Shown one piece after another: positions 15,083 through 23,315 of a stretch of 64,000 nucleotides of DNA (position 1 is the first letter of the stretch; each line of letters begins with the position of its first letter). This DNA is from an uncultured Clostridia bacterium (GTDB lineage: Bacteria > Bacillota > Clostridia > Lachnospirales > Anaerotignaceae). The notes under the pieces are model-generated. The model was given only the letters and a program-made list of their open reading frames with translations. It did not search any database and was not told the DNA's origin. Made by a program: the position numbers and the translations under genes. The DNA lies in the NCBI GenBank assembly GCA_902477755.1, contig CABSIK010000007.1, positions 85,299 through 149,298 of the forward strand, written 5' to 3'.

Positions 15083-15798
15083 TATTCGTTCCCTCCCTGA
15101 AAATATCTGCATCCGGGGTCAATGCCAAAAAGACCGGGCAGAACTTCTTCTTTTGTGCCGATCTGAGCGATTTCACCGTTGGAGATGACAACCACCTGGT
15201 CAGCAATGTTCAAAATACGTTCCTGATGGGAAATGATCATAATGGAAGCCTGGATTTCATCGTGCATTTTTTCGAATACGTCGATGAGGTTTTTGAAGCT
15301 CCACAGGTCAATGCCCGCTTCGGGTTCGTCGAAAAGTGTCAGTTTTGTTTTTCTTGCCATAACGGTGGCGATTTCGATACGTTTCAGTTCGCCGCCGGAC
15401 AAACTTGCATTGACTTCACGGTCAATATAGTCTTTTGCGCACAGACCTACCTGTGCCAGATAATCACAAGCCGCCGCTGTAGAAATATCCTTGCCGCTTG
15501 CCAGTGTAATCAGGTCTTTCACAGTTACGCCTTTGAAGCGCACGGGCTGCTGAAAAGCGAAGCTGACGCCTGCTCTTGCGCGGTCTGTAATAGACCAGTC
15601 TGTGATGTCCTGACCGTCCAGCAGAATCTGTCCGCTGTCAGGTGTGATGATGCCGGCGATGACCTTTGCCAATGTGGACTTACCGCCGCCGTTGGGTCCG
15701 GTGATGACAACGAATTTTGCGTCGTCAATAACCAGATTGATATTTTTCAGAATCTGTTTTCCATCTGCGGAAAAAGAGATGTTCTTTAATTCCAGCAT
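15082..15798 (-). CDS. sufC: SufC, Fe-S cluster assembly ATPase
   Basis: A 238-residue ABC ATPase. Walker A GPNGGGKST near 33, Q-loop SFAFQQPVRFKG, signature LSGGELKR near 130, Walker B with LFDEPEAGIDL and the switch His in ISHQ. It powers cluster assembly on the SufB-like partner encoded directly downstream with a one-base stop/start overlap. No sufS, sufU or sufD is seen in the window, which fits the minimal two-gene system. A strong promoter (15874-15903) and AGGAGG precede it. Confidence 0.92.
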   Translation of the reverse strand: MLELKNISFSADGKQILKNINLVIDDAKFVVITGPNGGGKSTLAKVIAGIITPDSGQILLDGQDITDWSITDRARAGVSFAFQQPVRFKGVTVKDLITLASGKDISTAAACDYLAQVGLCAKDYIDREVNASLSGGELKRIEIATVMARKTKLTLFDEPEAGIDLWSFKNLIDVFEKMHDEIQASIMIISHQERILNIADQVVVISNGEIAQIGTKEEVLPGLFGIDPGCRYFQGGNE

Positions 15799-15873
15799 AT
15801 TCCTATCCTCCTGTATTTATCAATGATTCGGCAACACCCTTTTTGCCGAATTTTACCTGCAAAGCCAAAGTAA

Positions 15874-15903
15874 ATTATACCAACTGAATCGTTGCTATGT
15901 CAA
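15874..15903 (-). promoter_or_regulatory. sufC promoter
   Basis: On the minus strand TTGACA (15898-15903) and TATAAT (15874-15879) are 18 bases apart, both consensus, about 75 bases before the sufC ATG. Confidence 0.75.
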
Positions 15904-15952
15904 CGATTTTCCCTGAAAACCGACAGAAGCTATGACTTTGGTATGGATTGCG

Positions 15953-16215
15953 CAGGGTGTCGACTTTTCGACACCCTGTCGTCAAAGGCTCATTCCATTC
16001 AAGCCTTTGACGAATAGACAGAGGTATAAAACCCTTGGGTCAAGCACTTTGCTTTGCAAAGCCGCCTGCGGCGTCCCCGTTTTCTTCGGGGTGCAGAGTA
16101 TCCATCAGCTAAAAGCCTTGAAACTTCGGTTTTTCCTCGCCGGAAATCAATTCCGCCTGCGGATTCCAGTTGGGGCACGCTTTGTTCCCCAAGCCCTTCC
16201 GCCACAGTCTAAGCT
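15953..16215. repeat. Repeat family A, copy 2
   Basis: Starts with the hairpin CAGGGTGTCGA-CTTT-TCGACACCCTG and continues with CAAAGGCTCATTCCATTC, AAGCCTTTGACGAATAGACA, one unit of the CTTTGC...GCAAAG palindrome with GGGTGCAGAGTATCCATC, and ATTCCGCCTGCGGATTCCAG. It ends near CCAAGCCCTTCCGC. It is inverted relative to copies 1 and 4. Confidence 0.8.
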
Positions 16216-16323
16216 TTCCCTTTTGCATGAATCGCACTGGAAAAATCCTTTCTTTTTTCTCCGTACTGTATTAAAATGAAGAAAATCAACTGAAATATAC
16301 ACCACCGAAGGAGGTTTTTTCCC

Positions 16324-16908
16324 ATGCTGGGTTTCCATTCTGACGGCATCCGCCTGTTTGGCGCATCCGATACACTGAAAGCAAATCTGAAAAAAAGAAA
16401 ACTGCCCCTTGTTGGCAGCACCACCGGCAACACACTGGTGTTTGCCATTGATGACGAAACGGTCATCCACAAACGGCCTTACAACATTTCTTTCGCAGCC
16501 GCTTCCACACCTTGGTTCGTCTGCGGACTGACAGGGGTTCCCGATTATCCTCAGGCGCTCCCCTTTGACAGCGAACATGACCTGACAGAATTCATCACAG
16601 CCATGTATTACGCTTCTCAGGAATTTTTGCATCTGGACATCGAGCTGTCCTTCATCAAACAGACTCTCGGCGCAGACCCCACAAAAGTCATTCGCGCTTA
16701 TGAAGAAGCCGATTTTAACAAAATCCCCAAAGACACCCCCATCATTTGCTTCTACTTTGGCAACGGCGGTTTTCTGGAAACAGACCGCATTTTCCACGTG
16801 CTGACAGGGGACAATTCTCTGGATATGGGGCAGGTGACACTGGCAGGCTCCTTTGCTTCCAAACAAAATCTGCTGACAGCCTTTGCCTTGGCGGAAAAAA
16901 GCGAATAA
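16324..16908 (+). CDS. Hypothetical protein
   Basis: A 194-residue soluble protein with no membrane or signal segment. GAAGGAGG lies just upstream of the ATG, and codon use resembles the neighbouring chromosomal genes, so it is a real gene. It begins MLGFHSDGIRLFGASDTLKA and contains IICFYFGNGGFLETDRIFHVLTGDN near 142-166. I do not recognise a family or catalytic motif. It stands alone between a repeat-A copy and the folT promoter. Confidence 0.7.
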   Translation: MLGFHSDGIRLFGASDTLKANLKKRKLPLVGSTTGNTLVFAIDDETVIHKRPYNISFAAASTPWFVCGLTGVPDYPQALPFDSEHDLTEFITAMYYASQEFLHLDIELSFIKQTLGADPTKVIRAYEEADFNKIPKDTPIICFYFGNGGFLETDRIFHVLTGDNSLDMGQVTLAGSFASKQNLLTAFALAEKSE

Positions 16909-16911
16909 TGC

Positions 16912-16940
16912 TTTACTTCTGACAAAAGCCATGCTACAAT
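16912..16940 (+). promoter_or_regulatory. folT promoter
   Basis: TTTACT (16912-16917) and TACAAT (16935-16940) with a 17-base spacer, placed so transcription would start just before the riboswitch. Confidence 0.55.
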
Positions 16941-16974
16941 GAAGCCGCAGGAGACAAATCTTCTGCGGCAAATA

Positions 16975-17073
16975 CAGAGTAGGACTTTGTGCGTTAAGTG
17001 TCCTGTGAACGGGGAGTTGTCACGGGAACGAAAAGAGGTTTCTTGCGATACAAAATCCGCATCCCGCTGTTTC
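16975..17073 (+). ncRNA. THF riboswitch (class I)
   Basis: Contains the conserved GTGCGTTAAGTGTCCTGTGA core, a following stem with GTCACGGGAACGA, and the closing ATCCGCATCCCGCT. The basal stem pairs GGACTTTGT with ACAAAATCC with one mismatch. This is the tetrahydrofolate-binding riboswitch pattern, directly upstream of a folate transporter gene. Confidence 0.88.
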
Positions 17074-17162
17074 ATAATAAAGACATGAGCACTCTTTGTT
17101 ATCACAGCCTACCCCGCTAGAAACGGGGGTATTTGCATAGAGGCGTCCCATCTGGCACACAG

Positions 17163-17208
17163 ACACGAAATTTCCCCGGTTTTGTTGGAGATTTCGTGTT
17201 TTTTGTTT
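17163..17208 (+). terminator. Regulated terminator of the folT leader
   Basis: ACACGAAAT and ATTTCGTGT close a hairpin followed by TTTTTTG, between the THF riboswitch and folT. It is likely formed when the folate pool is high. A second hairpin (ACCCCG...CGGGGGT, about 17110-17132) lies between and could take part in switching. Confidence 0.75.
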
Positions 17209-17292
17209 CACATGGGAATGGTTTTCGCGGTTTTCTTCGGAAAACTGCTGTTTTGCATGTTGTTTGATTTGGAGATAACAAGGAGGTTTCTT

Positions 17293-17805
17293 ATGTCCGA
17301 AAACAAAAAATTCACCACCAAGCAGCTGGTCATCATTGCCATGCTGGTGGCACTGAACATCATTTTGTCCCGTTTCTTATCCATTGCCGCATGGAACATC
17401 AAAATCGGCTTTGCCTTTGTTCCCGTGGTATTTGCGGCACTGTATCTTGGCCCTTGGCAGGCAGCTTTGGTAGGCGCATTGGGTGACTTTCTGGGTGCGA
17501 CCCTGTTCCCCATTGCGGCGTACTTCCCCGGTTTCACTTTCACAGCGGCTATAGTCGGTCTGACTTACGGTCTGTTCCTATCCAAAAAACAGACCATGCC
17601 TCGCATCCTTGGGGCAGTGCTGGTGACAGAAATCGTTGGTTCTCTGCTGCTGAACACCTTATGGATTAGCGTATTATTTGGCTCTCCTTTCCTGCCGCTG
17701 ATGGCAACCCGTGTGTTCCAGTGCCTGATTCTGGGTGCTGTGGAAATCGTGGTCATCCGTGTCATGGCTGGACTGGTGCCCCGTCTGGTTCACAGCGTAT
17801 CCTAA
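17293..17805 (+). CDS. folT: Folate-specific ECF transporter S component (FolT)
   Basis: A 170-residue integral membrane protein with about six helices. The N-terminal TTKQLVIIAMLVALNIILSRFLSI, the GFAFVPVVFAALYLGPWQAALVGALGDFLGATLFP region and AYFPGFTFTAAIVGLTYGLFL are typical of FolT-type substrate-binding subunits. They work with a shared ECF energising module encoded elsewhere. The upstream THF riboswitch strongly supports folate as substrate. The ATG at 17293 has AAGGAGG; longer upstream starts run into the leader. It fits with the nearby thyA-folA folate cycle genes. Confidence 0.9.
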   Translation: MSENKKFTTKQLVIIAMLVALNIILSRFLSIAAWNIKIGFAFVPVVFAALYLGPWQAALVGALGDFLGATLFPIAAYFPGFTFTAAIVGLTYGLFLSKKQTMPRILGAVLVTEIVGSLLLNTLWISVLFGSPFLPLMATRVFQCLILGAVEIVVIRVMAGLVPRLVHSVS

Positions 17806-17845
17806 CAAACAAAAACCCCCTGCCGCTGCTCACGGCAAGGGTATC

Positions 17846-18075
17846 AGGGTGTCGAAAATTCGACACCCTGTCGTCAAAGCCTCATTTCATTCAAGGCTTT
17901 GACGAATAGACAGAAGTATAAAGCCCAAGTTCCATCAGCTAAAAGCTTTGAAACTTGGGCTTTTCCCTTTGGGATTCCAGTTGGGGAACTCCACACCGCA
18001 AGAGGTGCGGCCAGCCTTAAAGCTGGCGTTTGCGAAGCAAACGTGTTGACCCATTGTTCCCCAAACCCTTCCGCG
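17846..18075. repeat. Repeat family A, copy 3
   Basis: Same orientation as copy 2: hairpin CAGGGTGTCGA-AAAT-TCGACACCCTG, TTCAAGGCTTTGACGAATAG, a variant centre with a different hairpin (CAAGAGGTGCGGCCAGCC), and GCGAAGCAAACGTGTTGACC. It ends near CCAAACCCTTCCGCG. No gene in the 305-base gap. Confidence 0.75.
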
Positions 18076-18110
18076 TTCTTGAAAAATGTAAACCTTCGTT
18101 TTGCTACAGT

Positions 18111-18644
18111 TTATTCCCGAATTTTCAGTTGTTCTCCCTGCTCAATGGTCAGCAGGGCTTTTTTGATTTCAACGCCTGCGGCATAGCCTGTAAGGCGTCC
18201 GTCCGCCCCTACCACACGATGGCAGGGAATGAGGATGGCAATGGGATTTTCATGATTGGCACGGCCGATGGCTCTTGCCCCTTTGGGGATGCCCACAGCG
18301 GCGGCGATTTCCCCATAGGTGGCTGTCTCACCATAAGGGATTTTTTTCAGTGCCTGCCACACCTGTTTCTGGAAAGGTGTCCCTTCCGGTGCCAAAGGCA
18401 AATCGAAGGTTTTCCGTTTCCCATCCAGATATTCCTGAATTTCCACCGCTGCCAGTTTCAGCAGAGGGGTTTCTGTCATGTCAAACTGTTCCGGCAGACC
18501 GCCCATATCTCTGCCGAAGGTGACCCGAACAATGGCGCCGAATTTCTCCCCAATGCCGATTTCACCGACTTTTGTCTGGTAAAACCAGATGCGCTCCATT
18601 TCCTCGTTCCATTCCACTTCCATATCCATTTCTTCTATATGCAT
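18111..18644 (-). CDS. ogt: Methylated-DNA--protein-cysteine methyltransferase
   Basis: A 177-residue suicide repair protein that transfers the alkyl group of O6-alkylguanine to its own cysteine. The acceptor motif is IPCHRVVGADGRLTGYAAG near 138-156; upstream are FQKQVWQALKKIPYGETATYGEIA with the helix-turn-helix and the Arg finger. The N-terminal half is variable as usual. It starts 1 base after the nfo stop, so repair of alkylation and of abasic sites is encoded in one transcript with nfo upstream. Normal length. Confidence 0.93.
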   Translation of the reverse strand: MHIEEMDMEVEWNEEMERIWFYQTKVGEIGIGEKFGAIVRVTFGRDMGGLPEQFDMTETPLLKLAAVEIQEYLDGKRKTFDLPLAPEGTPFQKQVWQALKKIPYGETATYGEIAAAVGIPKGARAIGRANHENPIAILIPCHRVVGADGRLTGYAAGVEIKKALLTIEQGEQLKIRE

Positions 18645-18645
18645 A

Positions 18646-19482
18646 TTATTCTCCCTCTCTTACTTCCCTGAGCCAAGCGATTTCTCTGGCATAGCCGTCC
18701 AATTCATTGGGTGTTTCCAGCAAAAAGGGCAGATGTTTCAGCTTAGGATGGTTGATGATACGGCTCAGTGCCGCCATGCCGATTTGACCTTCATCCAGAC
18801 AAGCATGTCTGTCCTTATGGCTGCCCATGGGGTTTTTGCTGTCGTTCAGGTGGATGGCTTTCAGCCGTTCCAGCCCGATGATGCGGTCAAATTCCGCCAG
18901 CACATCATCCAGATGTTCCACAATGTCATATCCTCCGTCGAAAACATGACAGGTGTCCATGCAAACCCCTAATTTTTCTTCCAGTTCCACTTTATCCATA
19001 ATGGCGCGAAGCTCCTCAAAATTTCTGCCTACTTCTGTGCCTTTGCCTGCCATGGTTTCCAACAGCACTTCCGTCTTTGTTTCCGGCTTCAGCACATGGT
19101 TCAGCAGGTCAGCGATTTTTTCGATGCCCACATCTGCACCCTGTTTTACATGGCTGCCAGGATGGAAGTTATACATAGCTTCCGGCAGATGGGACAATCT
19201 ATCCAAATCCTCTGCCATGACGTTTGCGGCAAATTCCCGCAGACCTTCATCAGCGGCACAGGCATTCATAGTATATGGCGCATGTGCCAGAATTTTTCCA
19301 AAGCCTTTTTGAGCCGCAAAAGCGCGGTAAGCGGCAATATCTTCTAAATCCAATGCTTTCACGCTGCCCCCTCTGGGGTTTCTGGTGAAAAACTGAAAAG
19401 TATTGGCGCCGATTTTCTCTGCCATTTTCCCCATGGCAAGATACCCCTTTGACGCCGATAAATGACATCCGACCCAAAACAT
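18646..19482 (-). CDS. nfo: Endonuclease IV
   Basis: A 278-residue TIM-barrel AP endonuclease with three metal ions. Recognisable parts are GCHLSASKGYLAMGKMAEKIGANTFQFFTRNPRGG at the N-terminus, YNFHPGSHV near 104, VLLETMAGKGTEVG near 142, VCMDTCHVFDGGYD near 175 and AIHLNDSKNPMGSHKDRH near 212. All metal-ligand positions visible (His, Glu, Asp) are present. A GGGAGG site precedes the ATG. It lies directly after the HTH-cupin regulator gene and before ogt. Confidence 0.95.
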   Translation of the reverse strand: MFWVGCHLSASKGYLAMGKMAEKIGANTFQFFTRNPRGGSVKALDLEDIAAYRAFAAQKGFGKILAHAPYTMNACAADEGLREFAANVMAEDLDRLSHLPEAMYNFHPGSHVKQGADVGIEKIADLLNHVLKPETKTEVLLETMAGKGTEVGRNFEELRAIMDKVELEEKLGVCMDTCHVFDGGYDIVEHLDDVLAEFDRIIGLERLKAIHLNDSKNPMGSHKDRHACLDEGQIGMAALSRIINHPKLKHLPFLLETPNELDGYAREIAWLREVREGE

Positions 19483-19494
19483 ATTTTTCCTCCC

Positions 19495-20043
19495 TTATCC
19501 TTCGTAATAAACAATATTGGTAAATACAGTCATAACATCTCCCCGATTGATGTAAGTATGGGGACGGGAGGAATCGAACTGTATAAAATCCCCTTCTGCC
19601 ATGACATATTCCACTGTTTCCAACACCAGCACCAGCTCCCCTGCCGTCACCAGCACAGATTCCCGGGTATGGGTGCCGTGTCCTTCTGAAGTAAAAGAAG
19701 CGCCTGTGTCCAGTTCGCTGTTGAAAAACTCAAAATCCCGACTGCCTTCCGCTCTGTTGTAATGATACACACGGTAGCCCTTGCCGTCGTCCACCAATGC
19801 GCTCTCTGCTTTTGGCACAAAAAAAGGCTTAGTAGCCTGCATGTCGATGAGCTGGGTATAGGGCACCTGTAAGCCGGTGGCAATCTTCCATAAGGTGTTG
19901 ATGGTGGGGCTGGATTCGCCTTTTTCCACCTGGGAAAGCATGACCTTGCTGACACCGGACAATTCTGCCAGCCTGCCTAAAGAAAGCCCCCGTTCTGTCC
20001 GCAGCCGTTTCAGGTTTTCCGCAATGATTTCATTCAGTTCCAT
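19495..20043 (-). CDS. XRE-family regulator with C-terminal cupin domain
   Basis: A 182-residue regulator. Residues 5-62 are the helix-turn-helix (LKRLRTERGLSLGRLAELSGVSKVMLSQVEKGESSPTINTLWKIATGL), and residues 100-180 are a cupin barrel that probably binds a small effector (GHGTHTRESVLVTAGELVLVLE, DFIQFDSSRPHTYIN). The ATG at 20043 follows AAAGGAG. It is divergent from the membrane transporter at 20222 and may control it; it is also followed by nfo after 12 bases. The effector is unknown. Confidence 0.87.
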   Translation of the reverse strand: MELNEIIAENLKRLRTERGLSLGRLAELSGVSKVMLSQVEKGESSPTINTLWKIATGLQVPYTQLIDMQATKPFFVPKAESALVDDGKGYRVYHYNRAEGSRDFEFFNSELDTGASFTSEGHGTHTRESVLVTAGELVLVLETVEYVMAEGDFIQFDSSRPHTYINRGDVMTVFTNIVYYEG

Positions 20044-20147
20044 GGCGCTTCTCCTTTCTGCAAAATCTTTTTCGTTCTTATTGTACGCAAAAACCTCTCC
20101 CCATGCAACCAAAAAAGGCTTCTCGCCGGAAAAATCAGGGTTTTTGC

Positions 20148-20176
20148 TTGCTTTTGCCCTTTCTTGGGGGTATAAT
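20148..20176 (+). promoter_or_regulatory. Promoter of the transporter gene
   Basis: TTGCTT (20148-20153) and TATAAT (20171-20176) with a 17-base spacer, 45 bases before the transporter ATG and within the divergent gap shared with the HTH-cupin gene. Confidence 0.65.
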
Positions 20177-20221
20177 GTGTAACCGTTGAACAATAAATCA
20201 CTGCATAGAAAGGAACCAATC

Positions 20222-21346
20222 ATGGGCGCAAAACTCATTGCTTTTTTCAAAAAAGAAACCATTCTCTGTGTGGCTGGGCTTTTGGCAGTCATTTCCATGG
20301 CGTGGATACCGCCGGATGGGGAATATATGGGCTACATCAACTGGCAGGTCTTGGTGCTGCTGTTCTGCCTCATGTCCGTCATGGGCGGCTTACAGGCGTT
20401 GGGCATATTCAAAGCCATTGCCAATACCCTGCTCCACTGGGCAAAGGGTCTGAGACAGCTGACACTGCTGCTGGTGATGCTGTGCTTTTTCTTCGCCATG
20501 GTGGTCACCAATGACGTTGCCCTCATCACATTCGTTCCTTTTACCATACTGCTGCTGCAAATGGCAGACCTGAAAGAGGAAATGATTCCCATACTGGTAT
20601 TGCAGACCATTGCTGCTAACTTAGGCAGTATGCTGACACCCATCGGCAACCCTCAGAACCTGTATCTGTATACAGTTTCCGGCATGTCTCCAGGGGATTT
20701 CCTATTGACCATGCTGCCTTTGACGCTGCTTTCCCTGTTCCTTTTGGTGCTGTGCTGTATGCTGACAAAGGATGTGCCCCTTTCCGGTCAGATGCTCCCT
20801 GCCATACAGAGCGAAACCTTTTCCATGCGGGAAAAAGTGACCCTCTCTGCGCTGCTGATGCTCTTTGCCGCCTGTCTTATGACCGTATTCCATGTGATGC
20901 CTTACTGGACAGTGCTGGTGATTTCTTTGGTATGGTTCGTATTTTTTGAACGGGATGTGCTGGGGAAAGTGGATTACAGCCTGCTCATCACATTTATCTT
21001 CTTTTTCGTGTTCATCGGGAACATGGGGCGTATTCCAGCCATGCGGGACGCCATTGCTTCCATACTGGCAGGACGGGAAATGTTGGTTTCCTTCCTCTGC
21101 TCCCAGATTATCAGTAATGTGCCGGCGGCGGTGCTCCTTTCCGGCTTCACAGACCACTGGAAAGAACTGCTTTTCGGCGTGAACATCGGCGGTCTGGGCA
21201 CTCTCATTGCCTCCATGGCAAGCCTGATTTCCTACAAATTCTTTGTGCAGGCAGAGGAAAAAGCCAAAGGCAAATATATGAAACACTTTACCATTATGAA
21301 TATCCTTTTTGCCATTCCACTGTTGGTGGCGGCGTTTTTCCTGTAA
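20222..21346 (+). CDS. SLC13/ArsB-NhaD superfamily anion permease
   Basis: A 374-residue integral membrane protein with ten or more hydrophobic segments. VVTNDVALITFVPFTILLL near 98 and TIAANLGSMLTPIGNPQNLYLY near 137 match the first signature loop of the ion-transporter superfamily; SQIISNVPAAVLLSGF near 300 is the mirrored second one. Such proteins move citrate, dicarboxylates, arsenite or Na+/H+; the substrate is unknown here. Divergence from an HTH-cupin regulator suggests inducible uptake of a small acid. It starts at an ATG after AAAGGAA and ends at an intrinsic terminator. Confidence 0.82.
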   Translation: MGAKLIAFFKKETILCVAGLLAVISMAWIPPDGEYMGYINWQVLVLLFCLMSVMGGLQALGIFKAIANTLLHWAKGLRQLTLLLVMLCFFFAMVVTNDVALITFVPFTILLLQMADLKEEMIPILVLQTIAANLGSMLTPIGNPQNLYLYTVSGMSPGDFLLTMLPLTLLSLFLLVLCCMLTKDVPLSGQMLPAIQSETFSMREKVTLSALLMLFAACLMTVFHVMPYWTVLVISLVWFVFFERDVLGKVDYSLLITFIFFFVFIGNMGRIPAMRDAIASILAGREMLVSFLCSQIISNVPAAVLLSGFTDHWKELLFGVNIGGLGTLIASMASLISYKFFVQAEEKAKGKYMKHFTIMNILFAIPLLVAAFFL

Positions 21347-21352
21347 CATCTT

Positions 21353-21383
21353 CCCCTTTTCTTCGGAAAAGGGGATTTTTTCA
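21353..21383 (+). terminator. Intrinsic terminator
   Basis: TCCCCTTTTC-TTC-GGAAAAGGGGA followed by T6, 8 bases after the transporter stop. Confidence 0.85.
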
Positions 21384-21408
21384 TTTTTCTTACAAAAATC
21401 AAATGACG

Positions 21409-21437
21409 TTGACATTATCGATATTCGATGATACCAT
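21409..21437 (+). promoter_or_regulatory. padR operon promoter
   Basis: TTGACA (21409-21414) and TACCAT (21432-21437), 17-base spacer. The spacer contains ATTATCGATATTCGATGATA. Confidence 0.6.
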
Positions 21438-21468
21438 CAAATCAAGAATTATCGATAATCGACTATAG
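21413..21468. promoter_or_regulatory. Candidate PadR operator pair
   Basis: Two related palindromic blocks, ATTATCGATATTCGATGATA in the promoter spacer and ATTATCGATAATCGACTATA just before the ribosome-binding site. TATCGATA-type palindromes are typical binding sites of PadR-like regulators that control their own operon. Confidence 0.6.
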
Positions 21469-21480
21469 GAGGTGATGGAC

Positions 21481-21795
21481 ATGGCAAGAGAAAAGTTCCA
21501 AACCCTGACGGAGCAGATGTTTTACGTCCTTCTTTGTTTGCAGGAGGAGTGCTACGGCATGGACATCATGGAAAAAGTGGCTGCCATGACAGCGGGACGC
21601 GTCACCATTGGCCCCGGCACCCTTTACAACCTACTGGAGCAGTTCCAGAAAGCCGGCATCATCGCCGAAACCCGTGTGGAGGGACGAAAACGCTGCTATC
21701 AAATCACCCAAAGGGGACTGGATATGCTGGAAAAGGAGTATCAACGTCTGTTACTGCTGACGGCGGATTACCACCGCTATAAAGGAGGGCTTTGA
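21481..21795 (+). CDS. PadR-family transcriptional regulator
   Basis: A 104-residue winged-helix protein: FYVLLCLQEECYGMDIMEKVAAMTAGRVTIGPGTLYNLLEQFQKAGIIAETR followed by the wing GRKRCYQITQRGLDMLEKEYQRL. PadR members of this size often sit directly before a DUF2812 membrane protein gene, as here. The ATG at 21481 has AGGAGG 8 bases upstream, which decides between three close ATGs. The doubled TATCGATA palindrome in its promoter suggests autoregulation. Confidence 0.9.
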   Translation: MAREKFQTLTEQMFYVLLCLQEECYGMDIMEKVAAMTAGRVTIGPGTLYNLLEQFQKAGIIAETRVEGRKRCYQITQRGLDMLEKEYQRLLLLTADYHRYKGGL

Positions 21796-21796
21796 C

Positions 21797-23180
21797 ATGA
21801 AACACAAATACCGACTGGAAAGTTTCGCTTTTTACGATACGGACAACATTGCTGCCCATCTGTCCCAAATGGCAGAGGAGGGCTGGGGGCTTTCCTCTGT
21901 GGGACGCTATTTCTGGAAATATACTGCCATTGAGCCGGAAAAACGCACCTACGGCATCACTTTTTTTCCTAATGTTTCTGCCTTTGACACAGAGCCTTCG
22001 GAGGCACAGGAGGACTTCATTGCCTACTGCCAAGAAGCCGGCTGGCATTATGTGACCCAATGGCAGCAGATGCAGATTTTCTATACCACGGAAGAAAATC
22101 CCATCCCTTTGGAAACAGATGAAGCCCTGCGGCTGGAAACCACCCACCGCGCCATGCGGAAAAACTATCTGCCCGGTATGGCAGCGCTATTTTTGATTAT
22201 TGCAATACAGATTTCCCAGTGCGTTTCCAGCCTGCAAAAAGATTTGCCCCGATACCTGACAGACTTTACCCAATGGTTTTTGCTCCTGCTGTTTCTTTCG
22301 CTGGGCGTTTATACACTCTCTGGGTGTCTGGCTTACTTACGCTGGCGTAAAAAATCCCTTGCCGCTGTAGAAGCCGGCGGATGCTGTCTGCCTGTGGGAA
22401 AAGGACTCAGAATCATGAAAAAGCTTTACTTCTGGCTTGTTATCTTCCTCTTTTGGGGAATCTTTCTCAGCATGAGCGCACAGGGCTTCGACAAAGTATT
22501 TCTGGGCGTACTCCTGATGATGATCATCTATTTTGCCATGGTTTCGCTGGCGTCTTTCCTCCTGCGGAAAAAGAAAGTATCCAGAAATGTCCATAGAGGC
22601 ATACTCATTGCCCTTGCCTGTACCCTGCCTGTGTTCACCACAGCAGTTTCCTTCCAATATCTCATAAACCACAGAGAATCTACGGAAGGCAAGGAAACCT
22701 ACACCACCACCCTTTCTGACGGCACTACCTACACCACCATTCTGGAAAAGGACACACTGCCGCTGACCACGGCAGACCTGACGGAAGTACCGAAGGATGC
22801 CATCTATTCCACATCCTGCGAGAAAGAATCCTCTTTTCTGGCAAAAAGGATAGACCTGTAGCCAATACACCCCGGGAGGTTCACCGGAGGCACCGGAATT
22901 TTCCTACGAGGTACTGGAAGTATCCTATGATTTTCTCATAGAGCCTTCCATCCGTTCTTATCAGCGTCCCATCCTGCCTGAGTATGCCGATGCGGAAAGC
23001 TGGAAACCCATTGCCATTTCCGGTATCGACAGAGCATGGCAGTTTTACGATGGCGAAGGCGCCCGTCCTTATTATCTGGCGCAGAAAGGCAATCGTCTGG
23101 TGGATATCCATTTCCACTGGCAGGTACAGGAAGATGAGCTGGAAAAAGCCATGGAAATCCTCTTTGCCCAAACTTTATGA
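21797..23180 (+). pseudogene. DUF2812 membrane protein gene with a frameshift
   Basis: The first frame (21797-22861) encodes a DUF2812 domain (about 1-115, HKYRLESFAFYDTDNIAAHLSQMAEEGW), four membrane helices (about 124-290) and the start of an extracytoplasmic part, then stops at 22859. The sequence goes on in the +1 frame from about 22860 to a TGA at 23178 with clearly protein-like coding (for example EFSYEVLEVSYDFLIEPS and YYLAQKGNRLVDIHFHWQV), adding about 106 residues. So a one-base indel between 22854 and 22861 most likely split one gene of about 460 codons. It could be a real mutation, a phase-variable state or a sequencing error; no slippery heptamer is seen. Partner of the PadR gene 1 base upstream. 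Confidence 0.7.
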
Positions 23181-23197
23181 CAATAAAATCTTGGCAA

Positions 23198-23242
23198 ACA
23201 TACAAAAGCCGAAATCCTTTGCAGGGGTTCCGGCTTTTGTTG
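23198..23242. terminator. Intrinsic terminator
   Basis: ACAAAAGCCGAAA and TCCGGCTTTTGT pair across a short loop. Same GCCGAAATCCTT core as other terminators in the window. Confidence 0.8.
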
Positions 23243-23256
23243 ATATTTTCTGCAAA

Positions 23257-23295
23257 ACAAAACCGGCTTTCTGTTTCCAGAAAGCCGGTTTTTGA
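23257..23295. terminator. Intrinsic terminator for the NhaC-type gene
   Basis: AAAACCGGCTTTC-TGTTTCCA-GAAAGCCGGTTTTT, a strong stem usable on both strands between convergent genes. Confidence 0.85.
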
Positions 23296-23315
23296 CAAAC
23301 ATTCTATCTAAAATT

